From Styela clava (taxonomy: Eukaryota; Chordata; Ascidiacea; Stolidobranchia; Styelidae): a stretch of 64,000 nt of DNA. The notes under the pieces were generated by a model, which did not search any database, was not told the origin of the DNA, and saw only the letters and a program-made list of their open reading frames with translations. Shown here one piece after another: positions 21,236-34,556 of the stretch. Position numbers and translations under genes: made by a program. The stretch lies in contig NC_135263.1 of the NCBI RefSeq assembly GCF_964204865.1, positions 9,593,426-9,657,425 of the forward strand, given 5' to 3'. The stretch's first letter is position 1; each line of letters opens with the position of its first letter.

Positions 21236-24192
21236 ATGGAAGATATTAGAGCTCTGGAACTTTACTGTGGAATTGGTGGAATGCATTTTGCACTCAAAAA
21301 GATATGTCCTTCGGCAAAGATTGTCGCAGCTGTTGACATCAGTCCAAATGCTAATAAAGTATATGCTCATAACTTCCCACAAGTCAAACTCATGGAGAAA
21401 GGAATAGAGGGCTTCAGGTATTGTGACTAGCTATTTTTTTTGCTGATTTTTAACTATACATGTTATTGCACTGATGTGTTACTTGCAATTTTGAGAAGGC
21501 CGGAGTTGGATTCGAAGGATTCGGACTCCTTATCAGCTAACTGCCAGTGACTATTACTCAATGATTGATTCGATTTTGAACTCTAACAGAGTCTCGAATT
21601 TTTGACTTGAATCACAGCTCTTGAGTTTAGGAACTTCTACCCAACATTAATACTTATGCTACAAATTTAAACATCAAAAATGAACAAACGTAATAATTTT
21701 TCTTCCAACAGTGTGAAGATGCTAGACAAGCTCAATTTTAACATGGTGCTGATGAGTCCACCCTGCCAACCATTTACAAGAATTGGATTACAGAAAGATG
21801 TTGCAGATCCCAGAACTAAGTACTGTATGTTTGCCAAAAATCTATTCTAGCATACAAAATTAGAAGGTATTTTTATCAATGTTATGGAAGGGAAAACCTG
21901 ATAATAACCTTATGCTAAACATCCGCTTGTTTGGTTACCTATACAAGTAAGGGATTATTAAATCAGTTAACAACAAACATAAAGGGGAGTGGTTAAGGTT
22001 TCAGTTATTTCATGATGCAAGGAGCTCGACAATTCTTTTACAAAAATCATTTCTTGAGATTTGAATCTGTGAACCGTACTCATGGTAATCAGCCACACAA
22101 GCCAGCATGATGATACAGCCATGTAATCACAAGTTGAACTAGGTTTTACTTTTTATTGTGACCAAATAACAATACCACAGCTTGCAAAGACACTACTGTG
22201 AAAATTTATATTCTGAGTTAAGCCTTTACATAGATGCACCAAGCTTTTGGTATTTCTCAAACAACGTTTATGTCTGCATTCCAGGTCTTTCCTACATTTT
22301 CTATCTGTGCTTCCAAAGTTGTCAAAATTACCAAAATACATTCTACTTGAGAATGTCAAAGGCTTTGAGACATCAGAAGCCCACAAGGAGCTCGTTAAAA
22401 CTCTAAATGCATGTAAATACAATCAGCAGGAATTTCTTCTGTCACCGAGACACCTCGGAATTCCGAATTCACGCTTGAGGTATTACTTTACAGGTTGTCA
22501 TGATTTTTATAAATCTTTAGTCAGCAGAAAATCTTTCGTGAAGTGTCTCAGCAGTTTATCATATCCATGATTTTCATTTAGTTGTGCATTTATGTAAGGA
22601 AAACTATTTTCCACTCTCTGCTATTTTCCTTTTCTTATAGTTTTATTGATTGTGGCGTTTGTTTTTTTGATTTGATATGAACTTTTGAAGATATATAAAT
22701 AAATAAAAAATGTTTTCACTATAGTATTAGTGTAGTATTCACTATACATTAACCATTGCCCCAAAAATATTATCATATTTTATTGAATGTGTAGAACAGT
22801 GGTTCTTAAACTTTCATGGTCTGTGATGTAACCCTCTTCCAAAGACTGCCGAGCCCTTCCATAAGAATACCTAGTTTCGCTTTTAACATGTTTCCATCAG
22901 TTATTTCACATGCCACTTCAATAATAAACAGATAACAAATAAATGCATTGCAGTCAAATAATAATTTACTTTAAATTAATGTAGTCATTCCTAATATTGG
23001 GCGTCTGCTTCCGACCTCCTGAGAACTGCTTTGTGGTCTCCAGGATGGCCGAGGGGCGAGTTTGAGAATCCCTGGTCTAAAATCATTACTTTTCTTCTTA
23101 TACCATTGATTTCCTATATTTACCCACATAACAGTAAAATTTATAGTTAGTCTCATAGAAGTTAATCATATTGCAAAAATACCACAGTCCACAACATCAA
23201 CTTTTTGTATTACAGATATTTCATGCTTGCTAAAAGAGATAAATTTCATTATAATTTATCAAAACAAAACAATCAAATATGGGAATGTCTGCCTATTCCA
23301 GTGAGCATCATACCAGGAGTACAACAGTCATTGCTAGAGCTAGAAACAACTGAAAATTCTAGCGAGCCATCTGCGAAAAGGGCAAAATTGGAGAGGTATC
23401 GGACCATTATTGAAATTTTATGGTCGTACCTATATCGTAATATAATTTTGAATTGTGATTGACAATACATATGTAACTGATCTGCAGTTTGATTGACTGT
23501 GAAAATTCAATTTAGCAAAGAAGTTCAAAATGGTACAGAGCATAATCAAAGTGAATGTGATTCTGTTGAACTACAGACTATAGAAGCTTTTTTGGAGCCA
23601 AATCCACCAGAGGTAGGTCCATGCATTGGTATATATAAAATTTCGTTAGAAAGTTTATGTCACTTACTTTATACAGTACATCCATTTTTTGTGTTTGCTT
23701 GTTTTAGTAGGTATTTAAAACACCACCCTATGTATTTTCGTGTCACAAATCCATCTCACAAACTTTTTATTTATATTTTCATGTTTAATTTATTTGTTTG
23801 TTTAATTACTAATATAGGATTCTTTCGTACCTTCCAAAATCATTCAACGCTACCTTGGAGTTGTGGATATTGTGACAAAATACTCAACAAATTCAACCTG
23901 CTTCACTAAGTCATATACTCAGTATGCAGAAGGAACTGGTTCGATACTTAACATGAAGAACACTAAGTCAAAAACTCATATTTCTTCCAACATGGAGCCA
24001 AATATTAAGGATTTTCGATACTTCACACCAACAGAAGTAGCCAACCTTATGTGTTTTCCTAAACATTTGAGTTTTCCAGAGGAAATATCTAAAAAACAAA
24101 GATATAAACTTTTAGGAAATAGTTTGAATGTAAATGTTGTTTCATATTTAATTTCTTTACTCTTACTTGTGAATAAAGAAATATTAACTTGA
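21236..24192 (+). CDS. TRDMT1: tRNA (cytosine-5)-methyltransferase DNMT2
   Basis: Six exons: 21236-21417, 21712-21819, 22285-22479, 23216-23395, 23516-23612, 23818-24192; all phases agree and give 378 residues (human 391). The enzyme methylates C38 of tRNA-Asp and some other tRNAs using S-adenosylmethionine. Motif I is ELYCGIGGMHFAL; the catalytic motif IV is MSPPCQPFTRIG with the PPC cysteine; motif VI is LLENVKGFE; motif VIII-like is LGIPNSRLRY. The DNMT2-specific CFT tripeptide is present (TCFTKSY). Motifs IX/X are YFTPTEVANLMCFP and RYKLLGNSLNV. All key residues are intact, so it should be active. Intron 3 carries a hAT MITE. The poly(A) signal is at 24431. Confidence 0.97.
21500..21665. 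repeat. Dispersed repeat copy in TRDMT1 intron 1
   Basis: Partner of the segment at 14880-15025: shares GAGTTTAGGAACTTCTACCCAACATTAATACTT with GAGGTTTAGGGACTTCTACCTGACACTGCCTT in part. Similar TCGAA-rich words lie upstream in both. No class can be assigned. Confidence 0.4.
22797..23074. mobile_element. Non-autonomous hAT element in TRDMT1 intron 3
   Basis: 278-bp element starting CAGTGGTTCTTAAAC and ending GTTTGAGAATCCCTG. Flanks GTGTAGAA (22789-22796) and GTCTAAAA (23075-23082) match at 6 of 8 bases, as expected for an ageing 8-bp hAT duplication. Non-coding. Confidence 0.75.
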
Positions 24193-25838
24193 AGAGTACA
24201 TTTTCTTTTGTCTGTACTTTGTGTGGATTTTCATGCCTCAAAAAATATTTACCATATGTATTGCACCCATCCATTTATGGCCACTATATTTCGTTCAGAT
24301 TTCTTAATTTATTCTATGTCCTGCTGAATGATATAGGTAAAAGCTATAAAATAGAATTTTATTGTCCTATCAAACCAGCTTGATCAATACTCAAAAAGGT
24401 CACTCGTATATATTTGTCAAATTAGATTGCAATAAATGCTGAGAATTTGCACAACAAAATTTTTGAATTGAGTCCAATAAAATAAAGGAATCTCGTACAG
24501 CTACCTTTCTGTGGATGGTCTATTCATGTTGCCAACATAGTGTAGAACACTTTCGTTAAATGCATATAAATTTGCTGGTTATGTTACACATAGGCTATAT
24601 TAAATGCTGCAGACTGAATTCACGCACAACGCCATATTGACCTAAAACACAAACAAACCCCCGGATGTCACCAATGTTTCCGAATGACAGGTCGCCGCAC
24701 ATCGGCATATGAAAAAGTGTCTTGCAAAATTAGACTGTTCTCAAAGGTGTTTTGTCGAGTGGTGTATTAGTCATAATAGCTCCAAAACGTGTTTTCGGAA
24801 CCCGTATGAACCTTCTATTTGCATTCGGATCTCTCGTGCGTGGACCGGTACTCAGAGCAAAAAAATCGGTAATATCTCGTGATTCTCGTCTATCCACCAA
24901 GCTTGTCAATAACAACTGTTTTTAAATTTCACGTCAGATTGTGGCGTCAGAAAAGTGCCGAATCGTATCAGCTGGTTTACTCCGAGTAGTAAACAACAGG
25001 GTTCGTGCGCGGACGTTTCATAGTTATGTTGACGTTTTCAGTCGAACAGGGTTCATTCGGGTTCGCTGACCGTAATTGCCTCGGGAAATAGTTTGACTGA
25101 AAAATTGAAGCACAACAACATAATTGTATAACTATGGTATCGCAGGCCGTGCACTCTTAGCGGAAAATGCAATGCCGCGATTTTGTCTTGCAACCAATAC
25201 TGACCCTCATTAAAACATAGGCGTACGGAATTTGCATGTGGAATAAGAAAATTATTTATTATTTGACACACTGTACGAGTATATTGTTGTGTCCGTTATG
25301 CGCGGTAATTCACTTTTTCAGATACGTTGTAAAATATCAATGCAACTGTCGGTATCACAAACCGTCCCAGCTGTTACTACTACGCTGACGTAATGTTTCC
25401 ATTTCTTCTTTCTCTCTCTTTAATACATAGTCAGCTGACGACGAATCACCGCCTCCGCGAAGATAGATATTCATCCGCTAATCAGTCTGCAAATTTGTAT
25501 AAGTTTACAGGAAAACTGCCGCTCAGATAGAACCAAAATTTATAATATTTTATTAGATTGATGTTAATGAGGATAGGAAGTGTTTTATTAAAATAAAAAA
25601 AGACTTGACCGTATTTCTAGCGATTTGTTTATCGGCGGATGCACATACACTCGTATCACCAGCTGTGCACTCCGCTGAGCCTCGTGTTTCCCGCCATACT
25701 TTTTCAACCAAACGAAACGCAGAAAAGTTCTACAGCTGGTGTGCCTGGTCGTACTTTTTAAGGTCCGTATTCACGGAACGAGGAAAAGAAATATCGGATT
25801 ATCAAATAGACTATTATTGAAAACGGAAATTATACCAA
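24193..25838. other. Intergenic region TRDMT1-TFAP4
   Basis: Holds the TRDMT1 3' UTR with AATAAA at 24431-24436, then the TFAP4 upstream region. The part from about 24600 on is less AT-rich than the surroundings and carries five CAGCTG sites (listed separately). No other gene or repeat was recognised. Confidence 0.5.
24969..25738. promoter_or_regulatory. Cluster of five CAGCTG E-boxes upstream of TFAP4
   Basis: CAGCTG occurs at 24969, 25368, 25432, 25660 and 25733, all within 0.9 kb of the first TFAP4 coding exon. Three more (27028, 28725, 29048) and one CACGTG (28841) lie in the large first intron. CAGCTG is the known AP-4 site and CACGTG the Myc/Max-type E-box. Feedback by the gene's own product is an inference. 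Confidence 0.45.
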
Positions 25839-28800
25839 ATGGATTTACATAACTCATTGACAAGGTAAGATATTTATTATGATGTGTGACCTTCATTTAT
25901 GCATTTCCTATTGTTTATAACGCAAGGCTGTTTATGCCGTAAATCTATGACTGCATTGTATAGCTACGCGTTGAGGCTCACGAGCATGAGTGGCCGTCAT
26001 TTCAGTGCGGTTATTTATAGATTAACTTCGTTTATTTATGTATATTGTGTTAATCTTGTAACGGGTTTTTAACCGCCAACTAATCTATTCTTGACATGTG
26101 ACCTTTTGATTGAAACACGCCGTCTATACGTGCTCGTCGCTGATTGTGAATTTGCAAGTTTTTGCTTTTGAGCGTCCCCTTTTCCCAAGTGGGATTTTTA
26201 CTGTGATAAAAATATTGGGCAATTTTCTGCAAGTGGTCGCCTCTTTGCTTAATATCCGGCTCCATTCGTCAAACTGGTTTAAAAATGAGTTAATTATTTC
26301 GAAAAATGTTCGTAAACGACAGGAATATAAATGAATGCAGACGGAAAGTAATCAGGCTAACATTTGAAAGACTTATCACAGTTAATCTGTACAGCAAATC
26401 AATAAATACAGGGACTAGTATATGTACAATATCCGGGATCGTGAAATAATGTATTTGACGGGGATTTTATTGGTGTATCACTACAATGATATTTCGTGTA
26501 ATTTCTGCATAGAGTAGTATTTTTAGGACGGTGTGATACTGATAACTACGCGTAAACACCGATATCATGAATGCATGGAATCGTTCTTTGATTTTTTCAA
26601 CTGATAAAAATAGTATAAGGCTTTTACTACGCCTACCTGCGGAATTTTATGAGGCGCTTGATCAGGTGTATCTCGCGCTGTTACTCATAAGGGGTTTCCC
26701 TCCCTTCGCAGTTCCGGCCTCTTGCGGCATAGTCTGCGCTGTACTATAATCATTAACTTTTGTGTTTATTGAACCTCCTGTGCGCGAATAATATTTCAAG
26801 TGACATTGATAAAGGTTACTCCCATTCGCACAATAGGTAGTATTATCTGTTTATAGTATAGGCTGCATGATAGCATACCAAATGCGTAACTTCCGCTTTA
26901 TTGCCGATTTCCCCCCACGCTTTCCCGTGCAAAATCTTGCTGCAGCAACGCGAAGTGTTGTTTATATGATTTGAGTTTCTGTTGTGGCAAACTGTACCTC
27001 AAAGGACTACATTCAACATAGATGAAACAGCTGCCACGCCGGCTGAAAACCTAAATTTTGGCAAAAATCAATTTGATTTCTGTTCGGAAACTTGATAATC
27101 ACGATTCAGCATGCGATTTGTAGTTATCTAGTTTATTATTTCAATATTTCAAGTTATGGCGAATTTCAAATCTTTTGTTTGACTTAATTATGATATAGAC
27201 TAGGGTTGTTACATATCGATGATACTTGAACTCGATGGGATAGATAGAGTATCATAGCCAACTTAACTAGCCCGCTTCGCCGTGTTTCTCGTCAATGAAA
27301 TATCAGACGGTGTTTGGGTTTCGCATGTCGGAAAGAAACTACGCAGTCACGTCTTTTCGCGCCATAGTCTGTAGTTGATATATTTTAAATTACAGGTTTG
27401 ATGTTATATACAGTATATAGTGAGGATCCGAATTGTACGTTCGTACGAATGGTTATGATGCGGCATTGTTTTTTTTGCGATGTCTATTCTGGACGTACGC
27501 AACTATAAAAAGACAGAAGTGACTTAACATTTTTCGCCCAACTTTCGCCAATGGAAAGCGGAAATATAAATCGATATTGCTTGTATCGATATGCCAAATA
27601 TATTGCACTACTGATAAGAAATCTTTTAGGAAGTTGAAGAATAAGTATATATTTTGAACCATAGGCAGCATTATGTGTATGGGCGCACTAAATGTTCAGA
27701 ACCAAAAAGAATTCACATCAACAAAGGGGATAGATGTGAACAAAAAATATATTATGAATCCGAGTAATTTTGTAACGTTAAATTAGGAATAGGCAAAACG
27801 CGCTTTGATAAAATAACATTGTAAATTGAATTGTATAAACCCAAATCACAATATCATGACGTTTGCGTGGTGGATTTTTTTCTTGTAATTCAGTCTCATG
27901 TCCGACCGCCTGCGTTTTTGCTTGACCATCGGTTTTGACCCGTTCGACTCCCACATCCCAGCATATGGCCTGTTTTCAGTCTACTTATATTTACGATGGT
28001 CGCAGTATCCGCATATGTTTCATATGCTTTAAAATCAAAGCGTAACTTGGCGAGTTATTTTGTTGGCCGCTCCAGAGTGACCCGGTCTGACTTGATTCTC
28101 GTCTCAAATTAGCCGTAAAGACGGCGTTCGTCGCTTAACGATCCGTGTGGTATTTTGTCATCTTTGCTTTGTCTGCTACAGAAAGGATTTCTATTGGGCG
28201 TGACTTCGATGGAGGTATTTTGGGGTGTGTGGGAGGCGTCTTCTGCCACGTAGATAAAAGCGTGTGTGGCGGCCTTTTTCTCGCTAACGTCATTCTCTCG
28301 GTATTTGTGAATACCGCTGATCCGTTTTCCCTCCTACTCCAACCGTTTTCAACGATGCTGTCAACCGCAACTAGATCGTGTTTCTATTTGGAATGTGCTC
28401 GATATTTCCCCATGTTTTGGTCTGTTTTATTATTCATTGTTTGTCTTCAGAGGTGGAATATGTTATATTAAAAACGCTGGTTATTTTGTCAAGTGTAAGA
28501 CTGTAGATGCACGTAGATTTACCGTCCACAACTCCAATCATTTAATATCCTAACTGTAAGATGGCTCAAAAATGCGCTATCAGAAAGTGTGTATAGCCTT
28601 GTAGTGTGTTCTATGCATAGTCTGATTTCATATATTTGCATTAATTGTCATTTCTTGCTGTCCGTGCCAAAACCCATGCATTGTAATTGTAAACACCACA
28701 TGTTTTCTCTCTTGCTGAGTGTTTCAGCTGTTTCATCGCTAGAGTAATTTTCCATTCACCTTCTGATGTAAACGTCGCTCGTACGAGCGCCATTTTTTCT

Positions 28801-31800
28801 CTCAATAGTTCAGACGAGCGCGGGCGATAGGGCGTTGTCTCACGTGACTCGGATTTTCATTTGGACGGTTATACACACGCTTGTCTGCTTGCTACTATGG
28901 ATGGAGTTTTGTGAATCGCTACTTGAGTGTGGGTACTACATCTAACCCCCGTAAAATACCGCTATGCTTTTCTCAACCTCTTCTATTACATGTTGCAACA
29001 TTCTTTGTTATTGCGCGGTACACAGTAATGTTTCAATGACTAATGTTCAGCTGAGCGGCGGAATGTTGATGAGTCATCTGTCCATAATCATTGTGTAAAA
29101 AAATTACTACAAAAATTACTCTACTTTCGCGTACAGTGCCGATTTGATGTAGGTTAGGGGCGCTGTTTATTTTTCGGTAAGGTGGCCCGTGAGGAAATTT
29201 TGTATTTTAACCTGAACGAGTGGTTTATTAATTTTCGAAAATAAATTCACCGTAATTCGATTTTTACCTGACCATGTGTCGACCTAGTTTGAGGCTAGGC
29301 TTCAACTACTTTGGAATAAAATAAACATGCACTATTATGAAAAGATACATACCCAACCAAAAAATATACTACGGCGTAAAAACAACAAACGTATTCATGA
29401 AAATAGCCTGCTGAGATGTCAGAGTAATAACAGATGGTATTATTTAAACATTGTTCTCTGTATTGTCCTATCTTGTGAGGTCCATAACTTAAAATAACGT
29501 AGAAAGTAGTTCTTTGTGTTCTCAAATCGCGCGTAAATACTTTGTTTTCGATCGTTTTCTCTCGCTTTACTACAACCGTCGCAAGAAGCACACCAGCGGG
29601 CGTGCTGTTCGGTAATCGACCTTTCAGTATTTAATACGCGTTTGGCGCGCTTGTACTTTTCCGGTAAACGTACTTTTGTGATTGTTTTTTATACTCTACT
29701 GTGTATTTTCGTGATCGCTGAGCGTGCGATGCTGTTTTGCTGATTGCAGCGTCTTTGTGTATACGCAAAAGTAATTGATGGATATGCTTGCTTTGGAACG
29801 GACACAATAAAAATGAGAGTAAAATAAATGCTTGTTTTGCATACTGTTTTTGAATGACTAATTGCAGTGATTAGTTGCAACTTCCTAAAACTAAGTCCTC
29901 CAATTGTTACCTCTCTTCGAAAACTTTGATATATGATTCAGCTGTAAATTTTGTTGTTCAATTTAAATAGGTTTTTACTTTAACTGATATTGAATTTTAT
30001 TTTTACAGTCAAAGCATGACTCAAACTGTCAGAATGGTTACAAATTCTCAACCGGGCTCCATGCCCATGAGTCATGTTTTAAGTGGATATTCTACAATTG
30101 ACAATAATCAACTTCATCAACCCACCCCAGGATTGGTTACGACATTTCTACCTGCACAAACTATTCCAAGCTGTGACAATAACAATGCTGCTGTTGCAGT
30201 TCCAGTCACATCAGATGGCACAATGCGGCCAATGAGTCACCTTATTCTTCAGTCACCAAAAATTGAGCAAGGACAGAGAGACCAAGAAAGAAGAATAAGA
30301 AGGGAGATTGCAAACAGCAATGAAAGAAGGAGAATGCAAAGTATAAACGCTGGTTTCAAATCCCTTAAAACTATTCTTCCACACACAGAGGGAGAGAAAT
30401 TAAGCAAGGTGCATACATACATAGGCTACTTGATATAAATATATATATATATATGTGTCTATGACTGATTGCCTACATCATCTTTTTGTCTGGCTTTTTG
30501 TTCGTGGGTGTTTATTTGTATTTCAAAGATTCACTTCATAGACCGTAATTTAGAATAAAATTATGTTTCCCCAAAAAATCGAAGTAAGTCCCCATGGCGC
30601 TGCGAAACTGACAAACTTCACAGAAAGCAATCAGTAAAACTTCTTGGTATTTTTCTTTAATATCACTAGATAGATGTTAATCACTTTGTTTTTGCTCGAT
30701 AACATATAAGTTTCTAGTAATAAAAAATATTTATTTTTCAGGCTGCGATATTGCAACAAACTTCAGAATACATCACACAACTTGAATCTGATAAGTTAAA
30801 GTTGATTCATCAAAATGAAAAACTCAGGCGTGCATTCACAGAATGTAAATGTCATGCATCGAAGTTTCGAACTATTGGAGATATTTTTGATAAGGTGAAT
30901 GTATGTGTAATTATATTAAGTAAATATAATTCTCAGGCTTCGCATATTGTGAATTTTCATTTTTTTTTCCGTTATAGTCTGCCAAGCAAAATACATAGTG
31001 CCTTAGGTTAGTTTTTTAACTTCATCATTATTTCCATTGTAGGATGAAGGAATTGGTAGTCCGGCAGAAGAAGACTGTGAAGATATGAGACGGGTACTCA
31101 TTGAAGTGAAACAACAGCTCGATAAGGAAAGAAGAACGCGGCTGTTATATGAGGAACAGGTTTGTAATAAATGAAACACTGAATCACATTCTGCAATGTT
31201 TTTGTAAAATATTCGGGCATTTTATTCTTTTCGACAATAACAATTTTATGAATCGAAAAAATAAATAGTTATTACAATTAATACAAATTATTTTGTTCAA
31301 CTGATATATATGTGACTGACCTTGTGAATGATTCAATTTCAGATTCGCAATCTGGAAAGCCAACTTTATCCTGATCGAATTCAGGCAATGAAGTTATCAA
31401 GTAGTGACGAACGAAGAAGTTCATCAGAGTACAGCCCGGGATTGATACTTCCTGCCAAGCAAAATAACAACAGCAACAAACTTCAGCCTTGTGCTCGCCC
31501 ATTGCTACCATCTCAACCGCAGTTAACAAATAAAACTGAACCTAATGACATTTTAACATTACCACATGTCTCCGCCAGCCAAGTGACATCTATGTCAATA
31601 TTAACCACCCCGACCAGTATTTTACAACAACATGAACACCCACCTACAATAGATATACACCCACCTACAATAGATGTACAGTGCCATCAACCACAAATGA
31701 GTAACAGCAAATTCAGAAAAGTATCGCGGGATAGTGATACAAAAGGGCTGACCTCTCCTCCGATGTCTGAACATTCTGTACGTATTCTTGTAAATTGAGT

Positions 31801-34556
31801 CAAGCTTATTAACAAAATTTTAAGTTTTTAAAAGTGTTTTATTTCTCTAGATCACTATTTTCTCTCACTCAACGAAGTCGAATCAGCCTTTGAAAAAACG
31901 TGCTATCGAAATTCATCAAAGCTTTGTAGAGGCGAGTAATGATCCAGTATCCCTGCAACCAGAAAGGAAAGTAGCGAAAGTGAGTTTATAGCATAACTAT
32001 CAGTATGTCCATGCAAAAGTTGGCAATTCTCCGTATCTCTCCGCCGACCTGTCTAAACCTATAAAATTTAAAATGTTAAAAATTCGTTTTTCAGATAACA
32101 ATCGACCAGCCTCCTGATATTGGAACAAGAGATTTTTTGCCACCGACTCTTCCACCAATTTCTGTTGATAACAATATACAATCACCGTCTATACTAGGAA
32201 CGCCGCCCACGTCACACCCAAGTACTGCTGCTGCTCTCCAGTTTCATCAACCAAACTCTGTGATGTCTACACACGCAGTGTCACTATCAAATCACTCTGA
32301 CGAAATTTTATCAAGTAATGTAAAAACGACATCAAATTTGCCCCATGGTATAGTGGAAAAAGCAAAATCATACCTAGCAGGGTTAAGTGGTTTGCAAACT
32401 TCCCGATCGCCTGTAAGTACCCATTCTGATATGATAATTCCAGTCGTCTCGCACAATGTAAGTATGTCACATTCATCAAACGAAACAGTTAAGACACATC
32501 TAGTCTCCAGTCAGATTCCCGAGATTAGGGAGGTTCATGCTCCACAGAGAGAAAACCATCATTCACACCCTACTGGATTTCCCATGTACTTTGCTGTCGG
32601 ATCACAAAGTCATAGCAACAGTACAAACATTGCCTATGTACAGCAAGATGGGGTGTCTCCAAAACTAGGGTGCGTCCAACTTGCGCCTTCTTACAACCGG
32701 TCCCACTTTATTGTGGCACCAGTTAGCAACCAGGGTCCTGGTGTACTGGTTACCAATCCCATGCAAGATCAAGTGATGTCTGTACCAACGACGGTGCTAC
32801 CAGGCCTGCAGGTGGTTAACCAGCCATTCACCAATTCTCCTGTGCTCCTACCAAACATTCCTTCAAATTCGGTATCGTTTCAACCAAGCCCTTCACAACC
32901 ATCCTTACCATTGCCTATGCTTCCTGTACTTTCTCAGTCAATTACGATTCAGCCAACACCTTCGGTTCTGCATTCTACGAATCTGCCCAAGTTTCAAAAC
33001 ACTTTGAAAAAGATACCGAACTCATCCAGGGAACAACAAACTACAACACAAACCTTACTTTGCTATGGACAACCTGAAATAACACTCAATCAATTGAACG
33101 CAGTTCCTAACTTGCTCGCTCCTCCACGTGGATTGCATCAACCGATTCTGCTGCCTGTAAGTTCGTCACTTGTGCAACAAATTGGTTCGAATTCGCCATC
33201 GTATGGAAGTCCAGCGATGCCAGAAGCTGTTCTACCTACAAGGCCAGCTACATTTTTGAATTCTTCGGTCATGAGATGCAGAAAGTCATCCCTGAGTGCA
33301 ACAGACAGCTGCAGCACAGCTAGTGCCAGTGGCGCAGAGGAAGAGGAAATTCGAAACCCACTGCTTGAGGATCCAGATAGTCAGTCAGGAGAAAATGTAC
33401 CAACGATAAAGGTGAATAAACTTACTTTTTCAGTATTACGCTCAGTAGAATACTTAAGAAATAGCCTTAAATGAATTTATTAACTTTACAGTTGTCGAAT
33501 TCAAAGCCCGCTAAAGAAGAAAGTCCCTCGAAATCTCAAACAACGGAAGGGGTTGCTGCATATGACGAGGTCCCACACAATTCATCTGGTACACCAGAAA
33601 AAATCTCTGCTCCGCAAGGTATCGATGTTTCCGACTCGAATTCTCCTGCAAAACAATCAACTGTATCAGTTCCGTCTGTTGTGGCTGGTTCTCCACCTGT
33701 AATACGGCGAATTGATGCTATTCAGACAAGACGAAATTTAGAAACAATTGTTCAGGTAAATACTGCAGGCATAGGACTAATGTTTTCACGGCAGCTGATT
33801 TTTGGTACTCCCGTAGTGTGTGTACCAGGTTAGGCCATAATTTTGTTCTGATTTTTCCTATTTTATTTCTATTACGAGTTCGGGGACTGTCTGTGTTAGC
33901 CAAATGAATATACCCCCACCCATAGGATTTGTCACTTTACACAACTTAATGTAAAATATGCAAACAAAATTAGTTACCGCCATATTGGTACACACACTTC
34001 TGGAGCGCCAATTTTTTAACATGGGGTAGCAAATTCCACATAACATAACTGAAGTTTTTGAAAGAAAACTTGTACTTTTTCCTTGTCCGTTAGTACACTG
34101 AACGGGTAGAGCTCACAGCCAACCGAGTTTGACAACTTTAATTTATCCCCTTTAGATGTGGTTTAGCTGCTTAAACAAATGTGTAAGAAATTGGTTAGGC
34201 CATTCTCAATCTGGAGTATAATGGTCATTATAAAGTATAAAGAGTATGTATCATGTGGAACTTCTTTTTAAGAGCATAAATACATATGGAAATTTTGTCA
34301 AACATCAGTCTCTTGGAAGATGGGATAGTAATATAATAGCATGAACGATGATGAATGCTATTGCCCACTTGTAGTCAATGATTAAAACTCGTAATCAATT
34401 TGGTGTTTTCTATAGATAGCTCTTTGAATTAACAAATACCTTTCACATATTGTTTAGGCGATTGATCATCTCGAGCAGCAAGAACGCAGAAACTCGCAAG
34501 ATAGATGTGAAGTACCTAACGAAGCATCATCAACATCGACACAGAAAAAATCTTAG
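25839..34556 (+). CDS. TFAP4: Transcription factor AP-4 (bHLH-leucine zipper)
   Basis: Nine coding exons: 25839-25864, 30009-30408, 30742-30894, 31043-31159, 31343-31777, 31851-31979, 32095-33411, 33492-33755, 34458-34556; phases agree, giving 979 residues, much longer than human TFAP4 (~340). It binds CAGCTG as a dimer. The basic region and first helix are in exon 2 (RDQERRIRREIANSNERRR, MQSINAGFKSLKT). Helix 2 and the first zipper are in exon 3 (AAILQQTSEYITQLES). The second zipper crosses exons 4-5 (DEGIGSP, QQLDKERRTR, RNLESQLYP). A conserved late block, TRRNLETIVQAIDHLE, spans exons 8-9. Exons 5-8 add a long Ser/Pro/Gln-rich linker not found in vertebrates. Exon 1 is inferred: ATG in good context (ACCAAATGG), 26 nt, donor AAG/GTAAGA, phase 2 into an exon whose reading frame is open upstream of its own ATG at 30016. 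If exon 1 is wrong, translation starts at 30016. Confidence 0.95.
25865..30008. other. Large first intron of TFAP4
   Basis: 4.1 kb without a recognisable exon. It holds three CAGCTG sites and one CACGTG, and a possible tRNA-like relic near 27890-28010 with a B-box-like CCCGTTCGACTCCC. A 108-codon open stretch at 28145-28471 is not recognised. Regions around 28,780-28,900 and 29,500-29,680 are richer in CG dinucleotides and might be a second promoter. Confidence 0.45.

Noticed and set aside
28145-28471. 108-codon open stretch in TFAP4 intron 1
   Set aside because: Hydrophobic but without recognisable motifs, no splice sites fitting the TFAP4 phases, and no neighbours supporting a gene.
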